DNA of 55,154 nucleotides, taken from positions 1-55,154 of the forward strand of contig CALJJQ010000077.1 of NCBI GenBank assembly GCA_937973965.1, in the 5' to 3' direction. The notes under the pieces were generated by a model. That model did no database searches. It saw nothing but the letters and a program-made list of their open reading frames with translations, and had not been told where the DNA came from. Position numbers and translations under genes: made by a program. This DNA comes from an uncultured Calothrix sp. (GTDB taxonomy: Bacteria > Cyanobacteriota > Cyanobacteriia > Cyanobacteriales > Nostocaceae). This document shows positions 8,803 through 17,427 of this stretch, one piece after another; within the stretch, counting starts at the first letter, position 1, and each line of letters starts with the position of its first letter.

Positions 8803-9420
8803 CTAACTGACTATAAGTTCAGCTAGTAAAATTCTCATCACAGTTTCCAGGTCGTCAGTTATCCGGTAAAGATTAATTGCTTGTTCAATACATTGTGTTT
8901 GTCGGTACAATACACTAAATTGCCAAATATTACCAGTGGTGACTACTCCTAATATTTCTAGTTGATGAGAATCTATTAATTTATCTAAAGCGATCATCTC
9001 AGTTGTCAGTTGTGTAAATTCCCTATTTATATCCGCTTGTTTAGCTTCAATGACAATTAAATTGTTACTGGAACGCAAGTAATAATCTAAACTTCCTTGA
9101 AGTTTATTATCTACTTTAATAGTGTATTCGATGCGTAATTTAGCACGGGAATAATGAATTAAATCAGTAATAATAGGAGCAATTAAAATTTCCCTGCGTG
9201 TAGCCTCGTTTTCTAGGTCTACATATGGTAAAACTTCTTCAATTCGCTGTTTCAATTCGAGGAGTCAATCTAATGTACCTGAATATTGAGGTAAATCTAA
9301 AAATTTATGCTCGAATAAGTACCCAAATTCTGCCACTAAATCATCAACTGGAAAACCTAACTCAAAGTAATTGCTAAAAGTATAGGAGCGGTTTGGATCT
9401 AGCAAAAGTTGGCGGTTCAT
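8803..9420 (-). pseudogene. PD-(D/E)XK nuclease-like conserved protein, interrupted by an in-frame TGA
   Basis: From the ATG at 9418-9420 the frame reads 51 codons (MNRQLLLDPNRSYTFSNYFE...), then TGA at 9265-9267, then continues in the same frame for about 153 codons to 8803. The two parts join as one ~205-aa protein of a type common in cyanobacteria: a helical start and a core GSLDYYL...LIVIEAKQ resembling the Asp...Glu-x-Lys motif of PD-(D/E)XK nucleases, as in HsdR N-terminal-like domains. A CGA (Arg) to TGA change would explain the stop (inference). The downstream part could start at TTG 9255, but it would lack the N-terminus. Function unknown; likely non-functional or read through at low level. 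Confidence 0.72.
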
Positions 9421-9968
9421 GTGACTCCTCCAATTCCACTAACTTCTATTCTAATTAGAGTCTGCGGAAAAAGTCTTTTAGTGGAATTAGAAACGACCCG
9501 ACGGGTCTTCTCTACTCTTGAAACAACGAGCTTGTTAAGTATTAAAATTGACTCTTACAACATCCTCCATTCGTGACAAGTTAATAAGGTGAAATTAGTT
9601 TTGTCAACTTGTAATTATCCTTAAAAGTGAGGCGAAAAAGAAGTATTAAATTCTCTTTTGCACTGAGTTTTCAGCGCCAGAATGAATTATGCATTGAAAA
9701 TTTAGCGATCGCATCCTTCAAAATCATGTTTATTCATCCAGATTTTGACAAGATTTTGAGCATTATTACTTATTGACAAAAGACCAATGAGCTTAACTTG
9801 TCAGCAATGAACATCTTCTTGAATTCAGGTGGAAAATATGAGGATGAGAAGTGGGATTTTGGGAAAAATTACTTGATTATAATCAATATTATTCTTAAAA
9901 AATCTACTGCCTACTCCCCACTCTCTATCCTTAAAAAAAACCGACTGCCTACTCCCCACTCCCCATCC
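9421..9968. other. Gene-free stretch with repeat debris
   Basis: Contains the hairpin GACCCGACGGGTC (9495-9507), a ~37-bp fragment (about 9531-9567) matching the right end of the 170-bp insert at 3558-3727, and CTACTCCCCACTC-type filler near 9905-9965. No gene supported. Confidence 0.5.
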
Positions 9969-10961
9969 TTACTGAGAATTAGCTTTTTTAAAAGGACTAC
10001 GTTTATTTTTCTTTTTCTCCTTAGCTTTATTCTTTTCGTAATCTATTTCTTTCAGCTTTTTCATAATTCGGCTGAAATATTCCTCTAAATAACTTTCCAG
10101 TGTAGTGGTGTCACCGATTTCAAAACCAAACACCTGATAGGTCTCTTCCATTGGTGCAGTTAATGGTTTACCACTGGCTAAAACCTCTGTAAATGCTAGA
10201 CGGTCAGACACATTCCAACCCCATTGGAAAAATCGTAAAGTTCTTCTCATGAGCCTCAATAATCCCATTGGCATTCGTGTCACCCTGGCCGTTTTTCTGG
10301 ATAAACGTTCACATACAGCAATAATTTCTTCCGCACTCCAAGCCCTAGTTCCGACTACTGGAAAAGTTCGTTTCTCTGTTTCCGGAATTTCTAAAGCTCG
10401 AATTGCAAATTTAGCAATATCTTGGGTATCCATGTAGGCAATTGGTGAGGATTCTCCAGTCACCCATACCGGTTGTCCTTCCAATACCGGAATTCCATAC
10501 TGACCAATTAAACCCTGCATGAACCCAGCTAATTGTAAAACCGTGTAATTAATCCCTGACTCAGCTAAAAATAATTCCGTACACCGTTTAATCTCCATTA
10601 ACGGTACATCTGGATATTTGTCCGCATTTAAAATCGAAAAAAAGATAAATCGGGAAATATTAGCCGCTTGAACAGCTTGAATTAAAGCAACCTTCCCTTC
10701 CCAATCCACTTGACGAATACTCAAGGAATCAGTGGCTCTGGCTGTTGCTGCGTCAATCACCGCATCCACACCCACCAAAGCCTCTGCTACCGTTTCGGGG
10801 TAGCACAAATCTCCCCCAGCTAACTCCGCACCCCATTCCTTGAGAAAAGCTGCCCTTTTCCTACTCCTGACCAAGCAACGAACCTCATGTCCTTCATCGA
10901 TAGCGCGGCGAACAACTTGTCTTCCCAAGGTGCCTGTGGCACCGATGATTAGTATCTTCAT
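9969..10961 (-). CDS. ycf39: Ycf39/HCF244-type PSII assembly factor (atypical SDR)
   Basis: NAD(P)-binding atypical short-chain dehydrogenase of 330 aa. The Rossmann glycine motif is MKILIIGATGTLGRQVVRRA; RCLVRSRKRAAFLKEWGAEL is typical of Ycf39. In cyanobacteria Ycf39 works with high-light-inducible proteins on early photosystem II reaction-centre assembly and chlorophyll delivery to D1. The core runs to residue 300; the last 30 residues are a Lys-rich tail (KAKEKKKNKRSPFKKANSQ). petM lies 146 bp upstream on the same strand, an arrangement common in cyanobacteria as I recall, so the two may be co-transcribed. No terminator hairpin was seen downstream. Confidence 0.88.
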   Translation of the reverse strand: MKILIIGATGTLGRQVVRRAIDEGHEVRCLVRSRKRAAFLKEWGAELAGGDLCYPETVAEALVGVDAVIDAATARATDSLSIRQVDWEGKVALIQAVQAANISRFIFFSILNADKYPDVPLMEIKRCTELFLAESGINYTVLQLAGFMQGLIGQYGIPVLEGQPVWVTGESSPIAYMDTQDIAKFAIRALEIPETEKRTFPVVGTRAWSAEEIIAVCERLSRKTARVTRMPMGLLRLMRRTLRFFQWGWNVSDRLAFTEVLASGKPLTAPMEETYQVFGFEIGDTTTLESYLEEYFSRIMKKLKEIDYEKNKAKEKKKNKRSPFKKANSQ

Positions 10962-11107
10962 GAGGCTTCTTTACAAATCGTAAACTTTTATTAATAGAAT
11001 CTTATCAGAGATGACCACTTATGTGTAAAGATGTCGGTCGAAATTTTCCGTATACCGGAGGTAATCAGGCAAGGTAAAGATTACCTTACCGTCGTTGCAG
11101 TGCGTAG

Positions 11108-11215
11108 TTATTCCTTGTCAGCACCTTGAATCTTGAGTAACAATGTACCAAGTCCCCAACCAACAAAAATTAAGCTAAAGGGCAATATCGCTGCGGTGAG
11201 AATTTCGCCACCCAT
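11108..11215 (-). CDS. petM: Cytochrome b6-f complex subunit VII, PetM
   Basis: A 35-residue single-helix protein: [20 protein letters not shown], then [15 protein letters not shown]. The MGGEIL start, the FVGWGLG glycine pattern and the KIQGA tail match PetM. It is a small transmembrane subunit of cytochrome b6f in the thylakoid membrane. CAGGAG lies about 9 bases upstream of the ATG on the minus strand. The gene sits upstream of ycf39 in the same orientation, a likely operon. Together with petL at 8294 it gives two of the four small b6f subunits within 3 kb, both easily missed by length cut-offs. Confidence 0.9.
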   Translation of the reverse strand: MGGEILTAAILPFSLIFVGWGLGTLLLKIQGADKE

Positions 11216-11438
11216 TCTGTTTGACTCCTGATTATGAATTTATTTATCCAATCTTAAGTTTATCAGAGGGAGTGGGGGTTGGTTTTTGTAATTCGGTTTA
11301 GGGTAAATCAAGATGGGAAAGCAGACAAGAAAGCATCCCATATCGATTCAAAAGTTTTACGATTCACGTTCACGTTTGCTTGTGAGACGAAATAAATCAG
11401 GCATAATCAGTCCTGCTTTGTCTTGACCTGAGAAACTC

Positions 11439-12374
11439 TTAGGATTCACAATCAGGAACTCCTTCCCGGAAGACTCTACTTGCGAGGATGTCTGCCGCTT
11501 CTATCGTAATCAAATCTTGTCTGGTAATGTGGTTGCTACCAGTGCTTAACAGACGACTTGCTTGACGCAATCTAGCTCGGTCAATCGCGTTGCGAACACT
11601 ACGAGCATTGGCAAAATGGGGCATTGTTTTACGTCTAATTAAATACTCTTGAAAGGCATTTTCCGCTTCCGGACTGAATTGGTAATCCTGTTCCCGCAAG
11701 ATTGTGCGAGCAATAATCATTAAATCGTCAATCGAGTAATCACTGAACTCTATATGTAAACCAATACGGGAGTTCATTCCAGGGTTACTATGGAAAAAAT
11801 GCTCCATTTGTTGTTTGTAGCCCGCCAAAATCACGACTAAATCTGCACGCTGGTTTTCCATCACTTGCATGAGGATTTCAATCGCTTCTAAACCGAAATC
11901 TCCAGGATTGTCGGGACGAAACAGAGTATAGGCTTCATCGATTAATAGAACTCCACCCATCGCATTATTTAACACTTCTCTGGCTTTGGGTGCAGTCTGA
12001 CCGATTCCTTGTCCCACTAAATCATCGCGAGTAATTAACATGACGCTTTCACGTTGAATATATCCCAAACGATGGAGTATTTCCGCCATTCTTTTAGCCA
12101 CAGTTGTCTTACCCATTCCCGGATTACCCAGGAAGGTCATGTGTAAAGTTGGCATTCCTGCGGTTAATCCTAAACTTTTGCGTACTCGATCTATCAGCAG
12201 TAAAGCAGCCATTTCCTTAATTTTGTTTTTGACTCCACGCAAGCCAACCAACTCTTGGTCAAGCTGATCAAGAATCTCTTGCACTTGGGACTCTTGAAAT
12301 GCATTGGATAAATCAATTGTTGGAATTGAAGATTTTTCCTGAATTGCTGTCTGTGCTACCACTTGTTCACGCAT
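11439..12374 (-). CDS. cbbX: CbbX/CfxQ-type AAA+ ATPase (red-type Rubisco activase-like)
   Basis: AAA+ ATPase of 311 aa, close in length and sequence to CbbX, which remodels inhibited Rubisco by pulling the large-subunit C-terminus into its ring. Visible: N-terminal helices with ELVGLRGVKNKIKEMAALL, Walker A GNPGMGKTT (83-91), Walker B GVLLIDEAY (141-149), sensor and arginine-finger blocks (VVILAGYKQQMEHFFHSNPG, then MNSRIGLHIEF), and sensor 2 around FANARSVRNAIDRA. The pore-loop segment reads DDLVGQGIGQTAPKAREV, with Gly123 where CbbX, as I recall, carries the functional Tyr (YIGHTAPK). Cyanobacteria use form IB Rubisco, normally not a CbbX client, so the substrate may differ. No Rubisco gene is nearby. 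Family assignment is firm; function is open. Confidence 0.85.
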   Translation of the reverse strand: MREQVVAQTAIQEKSSIPTIDLSNAFQESQVQEILDQLDQELVGLRGVKNKIKEMAALLLIDRVRKSLGLTAGMPTLHMTFLGNPGMGKTTVAKRMAEILHRLGYIQRESVMLITRDDLVGQGIGQTAPKAREVLNNAMGGVLLIDEAYTLFRPDNPGDFGLEAIEILMQVMENQRADLVVILAGYKQQMEHFFHSNPGMNSRIGLHIEFSDYSIDDLMIIARTILREQDYQFSPEAENAFQEYLIRRKTMPHFANARSVRNAIDRARLRQASRLLSTGSNHITRQDLITIEAADILASRVFREGVPDCES

Positions 12375-12674
12375 TGGGGTTTACCTGTATCGATGCTCCC
12401 AATCATAGCAACAAGTGGATGATTAATAAAATATTTTAATACTAATATGATTTATATATTTTTTAAAATTATCAATTATTGAGTCAAATCATCAAAGAAG
12501 ATTATGGAAGTTGATGCCTTGGATTAAATATTTTGGATCACAGCGACACTAATATGGTTGTATATATGTATGCTTGGGTCTTTGACAAGCATTCAGAAAG
12601 AGAAGTTGCACTTAGTGACTTGAAGACAAGTTGGTTTTTCCCTTTCCTGCTTTTAATTGAGTCTGTTTTGAGAG
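12375..12674. other. Divergent intergenic region
   Basis: AT-rich spacer between the CbbX-like gene (minus) and the small exported protein (plus). It must carry both promoters, but no clear operator was recognised. Confidence 0.4.
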
Positions 12675-13109
12675 ATGTACATGATGTTCATTCGGTTCAC
12701 CCTGCGGATTATACTGATAATTGGTGTATTATTTATTGTATTAACAATACCTGGGAAAGGAGTATTGGCGATAAGCCAAAGGCTTGATGTTCCGGGTATT
12801 GCCTTACCAATATCTTGGACTCAGAACCATCGGACAATACTACTAGGAAAGGTAGATTCCCCCAGGGAGTTAACTCCTCTACAACGTCAACGTCTTCAAG
12901 GGTTGCGTCAGAGTCGCAATCGGGATATCCAAGCAGTATTAGATACCTCCCAGGAGGAGCAATTACGACGGTATTTACGACGAGGGGAACCCTTAGAAAC
13001 TGCTATCGACAAGGTGAAACTATCCCACGAGCAACGAGAAATGGTGAAAGCAGTTGGGCATATTTATCATCTGAAAGTAAAAGCGTTGAATTATCCGGGC
13101 TTTGAGTAG
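12675..13109 (+). CDS. Small exported protein with LTxxQ-like helical repeat
   Basis: Protein of 144 aa. A hydrophobic signal or anchor (FTLRIILIIGVLFIVLTIPG) with an Ala-containing cleavage zone (KGVLAIS) leads into a charged, helical mature region. LTPLQRQRLQGLRQSRNRDI and LSHEQREMVKAVGHIYHLKV are reminiscent of the LTxxQ repeats of periplasmic CpxP/Spy-type proteins, but the match is weak and the family is not certain. Starts at ATG 12675, 12681 and 12684 are possible. A family A palindrome lies about 90 bp downstream. Probably periplasmic; no function assigned. Confidence 0.65.
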   Translation: MYMMFIRFTLRIILIIGVLFIVLTIPGKGVLAISQRLDVPGIALPISWTQNHRTILLGKVDSPRELTPLQRQRLQGLRQSRNRDIQAVLDTSQEEQLRRYLRRGEPLETAIDKVKLSHEQREMVKAVGHIYHLKVKALNYPGFE

Positions 13110-13201
13110 GGGAGCAGGGAGTAGGAAATAGGGAAAAAGAATAGTTAACCGTTAACCGTCAAAAAGTCAAAAGGTAAATATATCGCCGTGGGAAGTATAG
13201 T

Positions 13202-13241
13202 TTGCAATACGGCTTTAGCCGTTAAGCTCCGCTTATCGCCA
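13202..13241. repeat. Dispersed imperfect palindrome, family A, copy 2 (reverse)
   Basis: Reverse complement of the repeats at 1613 and 17327, core ACGGCTTTAGCCGT. Confidence 0.8.
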
Positions 13242-13502
13242 CACCATAATCCATGTAAATTCTTGTTGGACACTATTGACCGAAACGCAGAAAAGTAATG
13301 TTGCAGAGGTTCTTTTGAATCGCGATCGCTCTCAATACACGAATTGTAAATTTTTGTAACTTTATCCAACCAATTTGGATAAAAGCCACAATTAGCATCC
13401 GATAGTTTTTATTTATTGAAACATCAAATTAGCATCGAAGGATGACTTTTTTCTCTCTGGGTGTTACTCAGATAGCAGAGCGCGAGCGGACTAAGTACAT
13501 AG

Positions 13503-13610
13503 GCAAAATAAAATATATATTTTTTACTGCGAATAGAGCGAGCGTAATAACCTAATTATTAAGATTTACAGCTAAAATAGATTAGCTCACAAGAGTATAT
13601 TTTATTTTGC
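13503..13610. repeat. 108-bp segment bounded by 16-bp AT-rich inverted repeats
   Basis: GCAAAATAAAATATAT (13503-13518) pairs with GTATATTTTATTTTGC (13595-13610), 15 of 16 positions. The interior carries no ORF. It could be a decayed MITE or a long hairpin. The rest of the gene-free stretch 13110-13860 shows only the family A copy, a GGGAGTAGGAAATAGGG filler and possible promoter sequence for the mannosyltransferase. Confidence 0.55.
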
Positions 13611-13860
13611 ATTACTACTTATTGAGTTAATTTCACTGCTCACAACCATTGCAGCCTACCAGTATCCTCCCTTGCGGTTGGTGGAGGGTAAATTACCGGA
13701 TTTAACTCTCTCCGAAATTTAATTTTCGGGAAACAGGATAAAATTGACAATTAATCCCCGCATATGAACCACGAACAGTAAGATGGGAAATGATGTCCCA
13801 TCGGATCTAATTACTGTTGATTTGATGGTGATTTATCCATCCAGATTCAATGTATAGATA

Positions 13861-15303
13861 ATGACTAAAAGTTGGTTTAAATTCGCGCTATTAGGAATTT
13901 TTCTATTTGCTCTTGCTTGCCGATTTTGGGGATTAGCTCGGTTTAATACGCTGGTATTTGATGAGGTTTATTACGCAAAGTTTGGTAATAATTATCTTAC
14001 GCATGTACCATTTTTTGACGGTCATCCCCCTTTGGGTAAATTAATTATCGCTGGGGGGATATGGTTGGGTAGTCACATACCTTGGTGGCAAGATGATCTT
14101 AACGGCTTAACAGGGTCATTGCGATCGCCGATGAGTTATCGTTGGCTAAATGCTTTGTTGGGGTCTTTTATTCCCTTACTTTTAGCGGGTATTGCCTATC
14201 AACTTAGTCATCGACGCAGTTTGGCAATTATCGCTGGTGGTTTTGCGGCTATTGATGGAATTTTTATCGTCGAAGCTCGCTATGCACTGATAAATCAGTA
14301 TATAGTTATATTTGGATTGCTAGCCCATTTCTGTTTTTTACTAGCATTAAATCAACGTCTTTTTTACCGTCAATTTTGGTTACTGATTTCTGGGATTTGT
14401 TTCGGTGCTGCCATTGCCAGTAAATGGAATGGATTATGGTATTTACTGGGAATATATCTACTAGGTGGGTTAGCCTGGTTAGTGAATTGGTTAGGAAAAT
14501 CTCAGCCATTTTTACGGATAAATAATGAAAAGCCTAACCCCCTACAAAACCTGGTGCAATTAAATCTGTTTCACGTTATTTTCTATCTAATTATTATTCC
14601 GATAATTACCTATAGTTTAATTTGGATTCCCCATCTCCAACTAGATACTCGCTACGACTTTATTCAAGTTCACCAGCAAATTTTTAGCTTCCACGAACGA
14701 CTTGGTGGTAATGAGACTAAAATACATCCCTATTGTGCTGCTTGGTACACATGGCCGTTAATGATTCGACCAATGGCATATTTGTATAAAACTGCGATGA
14801 GTGTCGATGACCCTTTACCGGTTTATGGTCCACCCTTACCACCGGGAACCCATCGAATTGTCTATGATGTTCATGCGATGGGTAATCCATTTTTATGGTG
14901 GTTAGGTTTAGCTGCAATTTTATTAATTACTGCTTTGCTAGGACAACAACTATATAAATGGCTACGTCAGCCAAAATTGATAATTCCTAGTAACTTCCAT
15001 AGTCGTACTTGGATTGCTTTATATATAGTAATTAACTATTTTATCCATCTTGCACCCTGGGTAAAAGTCAGTCGCTGTGTCTTTATTTATCACTATATGA
15101 CTGGAGTTGTATTCGCTTTTTTAGGGTTAGCTTGGTTTGTGGATTGGTGTCTACAAACGAAAAATACTCCCTTACAAATCATCGGTACTGCTATTATTTG
15201 GACTTTACTAGGTGGATTTATCTTTTGGCTACCGATTTATCTGGGTTTACCCCTAACCACTTCCCAATACTCCCTACGCATGTGGTTTAGTTCTTGGATT
15301 TAA
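13861..15303 (+). CDS. PMT-family (dolichyl-phosphate-mannose-protein) mannosyltransferase
   Basis: Polytopic GT39/PMT glycosyltransferase of 480 aa, predicted to use a polyprenyl-phosphate sugar on the outer face of the membrane. The N-terminal signature is clear: VFDEVYYAKFGNNYLTHVPF followed by FDGHPPLGKLIIA; the Asp-Glu pair and HPPLGK are the catalytic-loop motifs of PMTs. A large loop in the middle carries FHERLGGNETKIHPYCAAWY and TWPLMIRPMAYLY. About ten membrane segments follow the family plan, and FIYHYMTGVVFAFLGLAWF is a PMT C-terminal block. Actinobacterial members O-mannosylate secreted proteins; the cyanobacterial substrate is unknown. It stands alone, preceded by a long AT-rich gap. 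Confidence 0.88.
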   Translation: MTKSWFKFALLGIFLFALACRFWGLARFNTLVFDEVYYAKFGNNYLTHVPFFDGHPPLGKLIIAGGIWLGSHIPWWQDDLNGLTGSLRSPMSYRWLNALLGSFIPLLLAGIAYQLSHRRSLAIIAGGFAAIDGIFIVEARYALINQYIVIFGLLAHFCFLLALNQRLFYRQFWLLISGICFGAAIASKWNGLWYLLGIYLLGGLAWLVNWLGKSQPFLRINNEKPNPLQNLVQLNLFHVIFYLIIIPIITYSLIWIPHLQLDTRYDFIQVHQQIFSFHERLGGNETKIHPYCAAWYTWPLMIRPMAYLYKTAMSVDDPLPVYGPPLPPGTHRIVYDVHAMGNPFLWWLGLAAILLITALLGQQLYKWLRQPKLIIPSNFHSRTWIALYIVINYFIHLAPWVKVSRCVFIYHYMTGVVFAFLGLAWFVDWCLQTKNTPLQIIGTAIIWTLLGGFIFWLPIYLGLPLTTSQYSLRMWFSSWI

Positions 15304-15396
15304 ATAATTCACCGATTTTATTTTGCAAAATTGGAATGTTCCCTAAACAGAGACTGTAAAAGCATTTATTTTTGGTTTAAAACTAAAGATTTTCTG

Positions 15397-15419
15397 CCCC
15401 TCTCCGAAATGGAGAGGGG
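15397..15419. terminator. Strong GC-rich hairpin at a convergent junction
   Basis: CCCCTCTCC-GAAAT-GGAGAGGGG, a perfect 9-bp stem. It lies between the mannosyltransferase (plus) and the leuA remnant (minus). There is no T-run, so the terminator role is inferred from strength and position. Confidence 0.5.
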
Positions 15420-15440
15420 ATGGGGTGAGGTTCATCGAAT

Positions 15441-16812
15441 TCACATTAAATTGACAGTAAATAACTGTGATAGACCCTGATATTTATCAACAGCAACACC
15501 TTTTGAACTTCGATTCACAGCACTAATAATCGCCATCAAAGAAGCAGTGATAATATTGGCATGTTTTCCCACACCATGACAAGAACCATCTATCCAATCA
15601 GTGGTTATTTCCACACAACAAATAGCTGCTGCACCGCTACCACTAGATTGGGAACGTTCTTCGTAGTGATGTACTTGAATGGCAAAGGGTAAAGCATTGA
15701 CAAATGTATCAATTGGACCATTACCCTGACCATTAATTTTTATGATTTGTTGTTCAATTTGTAATTCCACTACGATGGATTGGTGGTCATGTTCAACTTG
15801 ATTATTAAATTCATGGCTAATGTATTTTAATGGTGTTTCTATGTGTAAATATTCCCGCGTAAATATTTCCCACAATCCTGTTTAACATTTCTTTCCCGCT
15901 CGCATCCATTTCTGTTTGCACAACTTTGCTGAATTCAATTTGCAATCTGCGTGGTAATACCACATCAAAATCTCGTTCCAATAAATAAGCCATACCCCCC
16001 TTTCCAGATTGACTATTAACACGGACAATCGATTTATAACTGCGTCCGATATCTTGGGGGTCGATGGGTAAGTAGGGAATTTCCCAGGGTGCTTCTGGTT
16101 TTTGTACAGCAAATCCTTTTTTGATTGCATCTTGGTGGGAACCGGAAAACGCTGTAAATACCAAATCTCCTACGTAAGGATGACGAGGATGAACAGGTAT
16201 TTGGGTGCATGTATGGTTAATTCTTGCGATTTCGTGAATATCGCTAAAATCCAAACCAGGATGAATTCCTTGGGTGTATAAATTCAAGGCTAATGTCACC
16301 AAATCCACATTTCCTGTACGTTCACCATTTCCAAATAAACATCCCTCAACTCGTTGCGCACCAGCTATTTGGGCTAATTCCGCAGCCGCAATTCCACAAC
16401 CCCTATCATTGCGCGGATGAACACTCAGGATAATGCGATCGCGATATTGTAAATGGCGATGCATCCATTCCACTTGGTCTGCAAAGATATTTGGTGTTGC
16501 AGCTTCGATAGTTGCAGGTAAATTAATAATTGCGGGATTTTCTGGTGTCGGTTTCCAGACATCTAAAACTGCATTGCAAATGTCTCTGGAAAATTCTAAT
16601 TCTGTGGTGCTAAAGGTTTCCGGTGAATATTCAAAGCACCAATTGGTATTTGGGTATACTTGCGCAGATTCGGAGATAATTTGAGCAGCGTTAACGGCTA
16701 AGTCAATACAAGCATTTGGTTGCAAGCCAAAGACAATTCGTCGAAATCTGGGTGAGGTAGCATTATAAAAGTGGACTATTGCTTGTTTGACACCTGCTAA
16801 TTTTGGGCGTTG
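15441..16812 (-). pseudogene. leuA: 2-isopropylmalate synthase, N-terminally truncated, frameshifted remnant
   Basis: Remnant of the long-form (~550 aa) 2-isopropylmalate synthase, first step of leucine synthesis. The frame opens at 16812 just after a TAG and enters the family mid-barrel ([20 protein letters not shown]), so about 125 N-terminal residues, including the first metal-binding motif, are missing. Barrel blocks [20 protein letters not shown] and [20 protein letters not shown] are clear. A one-base frameshift at about 15870-15885 separates GKEMLN from [15 protein letters not shown]; the regulatory/dimerisation domain then runs intact to 15441. The HPHND metal motif reads HPRND. No N-terminal part exists upstream. 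Three independent lesions make this a pseudogene; leuB at 45658 is intact, so a working leuA probably lies elsewhere. Confidence 0.85.
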
Positions 16813-17138
16813 CTAAATACAAATACTAAACGTAGCATTGCCACGTCTCTACTTGTCGAACCATATTCAAATCAGATTCCTACATTCAGGATTCGATAAT
16901 AAATATGGTGTTCCCAAGCAGTCCACATAGTTTTTAAAAACCTTTATCTGCTTAGTTTTCAGTATTTTTTGGTCAAATTGACTCGAAAATGAGGGATAAA
17001 ATATTCTCAGCAAAGCACGGAAAAAACTATTTAATTCAACTCAAAATCTGATTTTTAGTCTAGTTACCAAGGCATAAAAGCAGCCCTAGCACAATAAGTC
17101 GGCTAGAAGTAAGTTGTAGGGATGGCTGCATTACTAAC

Positions 17139-17243
17139 ATGACTTTGACATTAGATTATATTTCTAATGATAGAAATAACGCAGATGTGGATTGTATGTC
17201 AAGACCCCTGTTTCCAAAATTGCCGCAAACCAAATACTGGTGA
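17139..17243 (+). CDS. Candidate 34-aa peptide, unproven
   Basis: ATG to TGA ORF reading MTLTLDYISNDRNNADVDCM then SRPLFPKLPQTKYW. It has one Cys and a proline/aromatic end. There is no good ribosome binding site and no family recognised. It is included because the C-terminal half looks less random than most short frames here; it may well be chance. Confidence 0.2.
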   Translation: MTLTLDYISNDRNNADVDCMSRPLFPKLPQTKYW

Positions 17244-17326
17244 ATTGAAGTATCTGATAACAAATATTTCGATCAATACACCTCCTGGTTGACATAGTAT
17301 TAAGGGAATTTGATGGAATATGGTTT

Positions 17327-17365
17327 GCGATAAGCGGAGCTTAACGGCTAAAGCCGTATCGCAAT
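17327..17365. repeat. Dispersed imperfect palindrome, family A, copy 3
   Basis: GCGATAAGCGGAGCTTAACG, then the core ACGGCTAAAGCCGT and TATCGC, as at 1613-1652. Confidence 0.8.
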
Positions 17366-17427
17366 AGTTACAGACTGGAGTTTTTACCTATCCCACAGTC
17401 ATTTCAGGGGAAGATAACACCATATCG

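Larger units (their letters stand above)
16813..17427. other. Gene-free stretch upstream of the leuA remnant
   Basis: Contains the family A palindrome at 17327-17365 and an unproven 34-codon ORF at 17139-17243. The missing start of leuA is not here, so the truncation was a deletion or replacement. Confidence 0.4.

Noticed and set aside
12815-13105. 96-codon frame inside the small exported protein gene
   Set aside because: Ser/Thr/Arg-rich shadow frame; the overlapping frame has a signal peptide and helical repeats.
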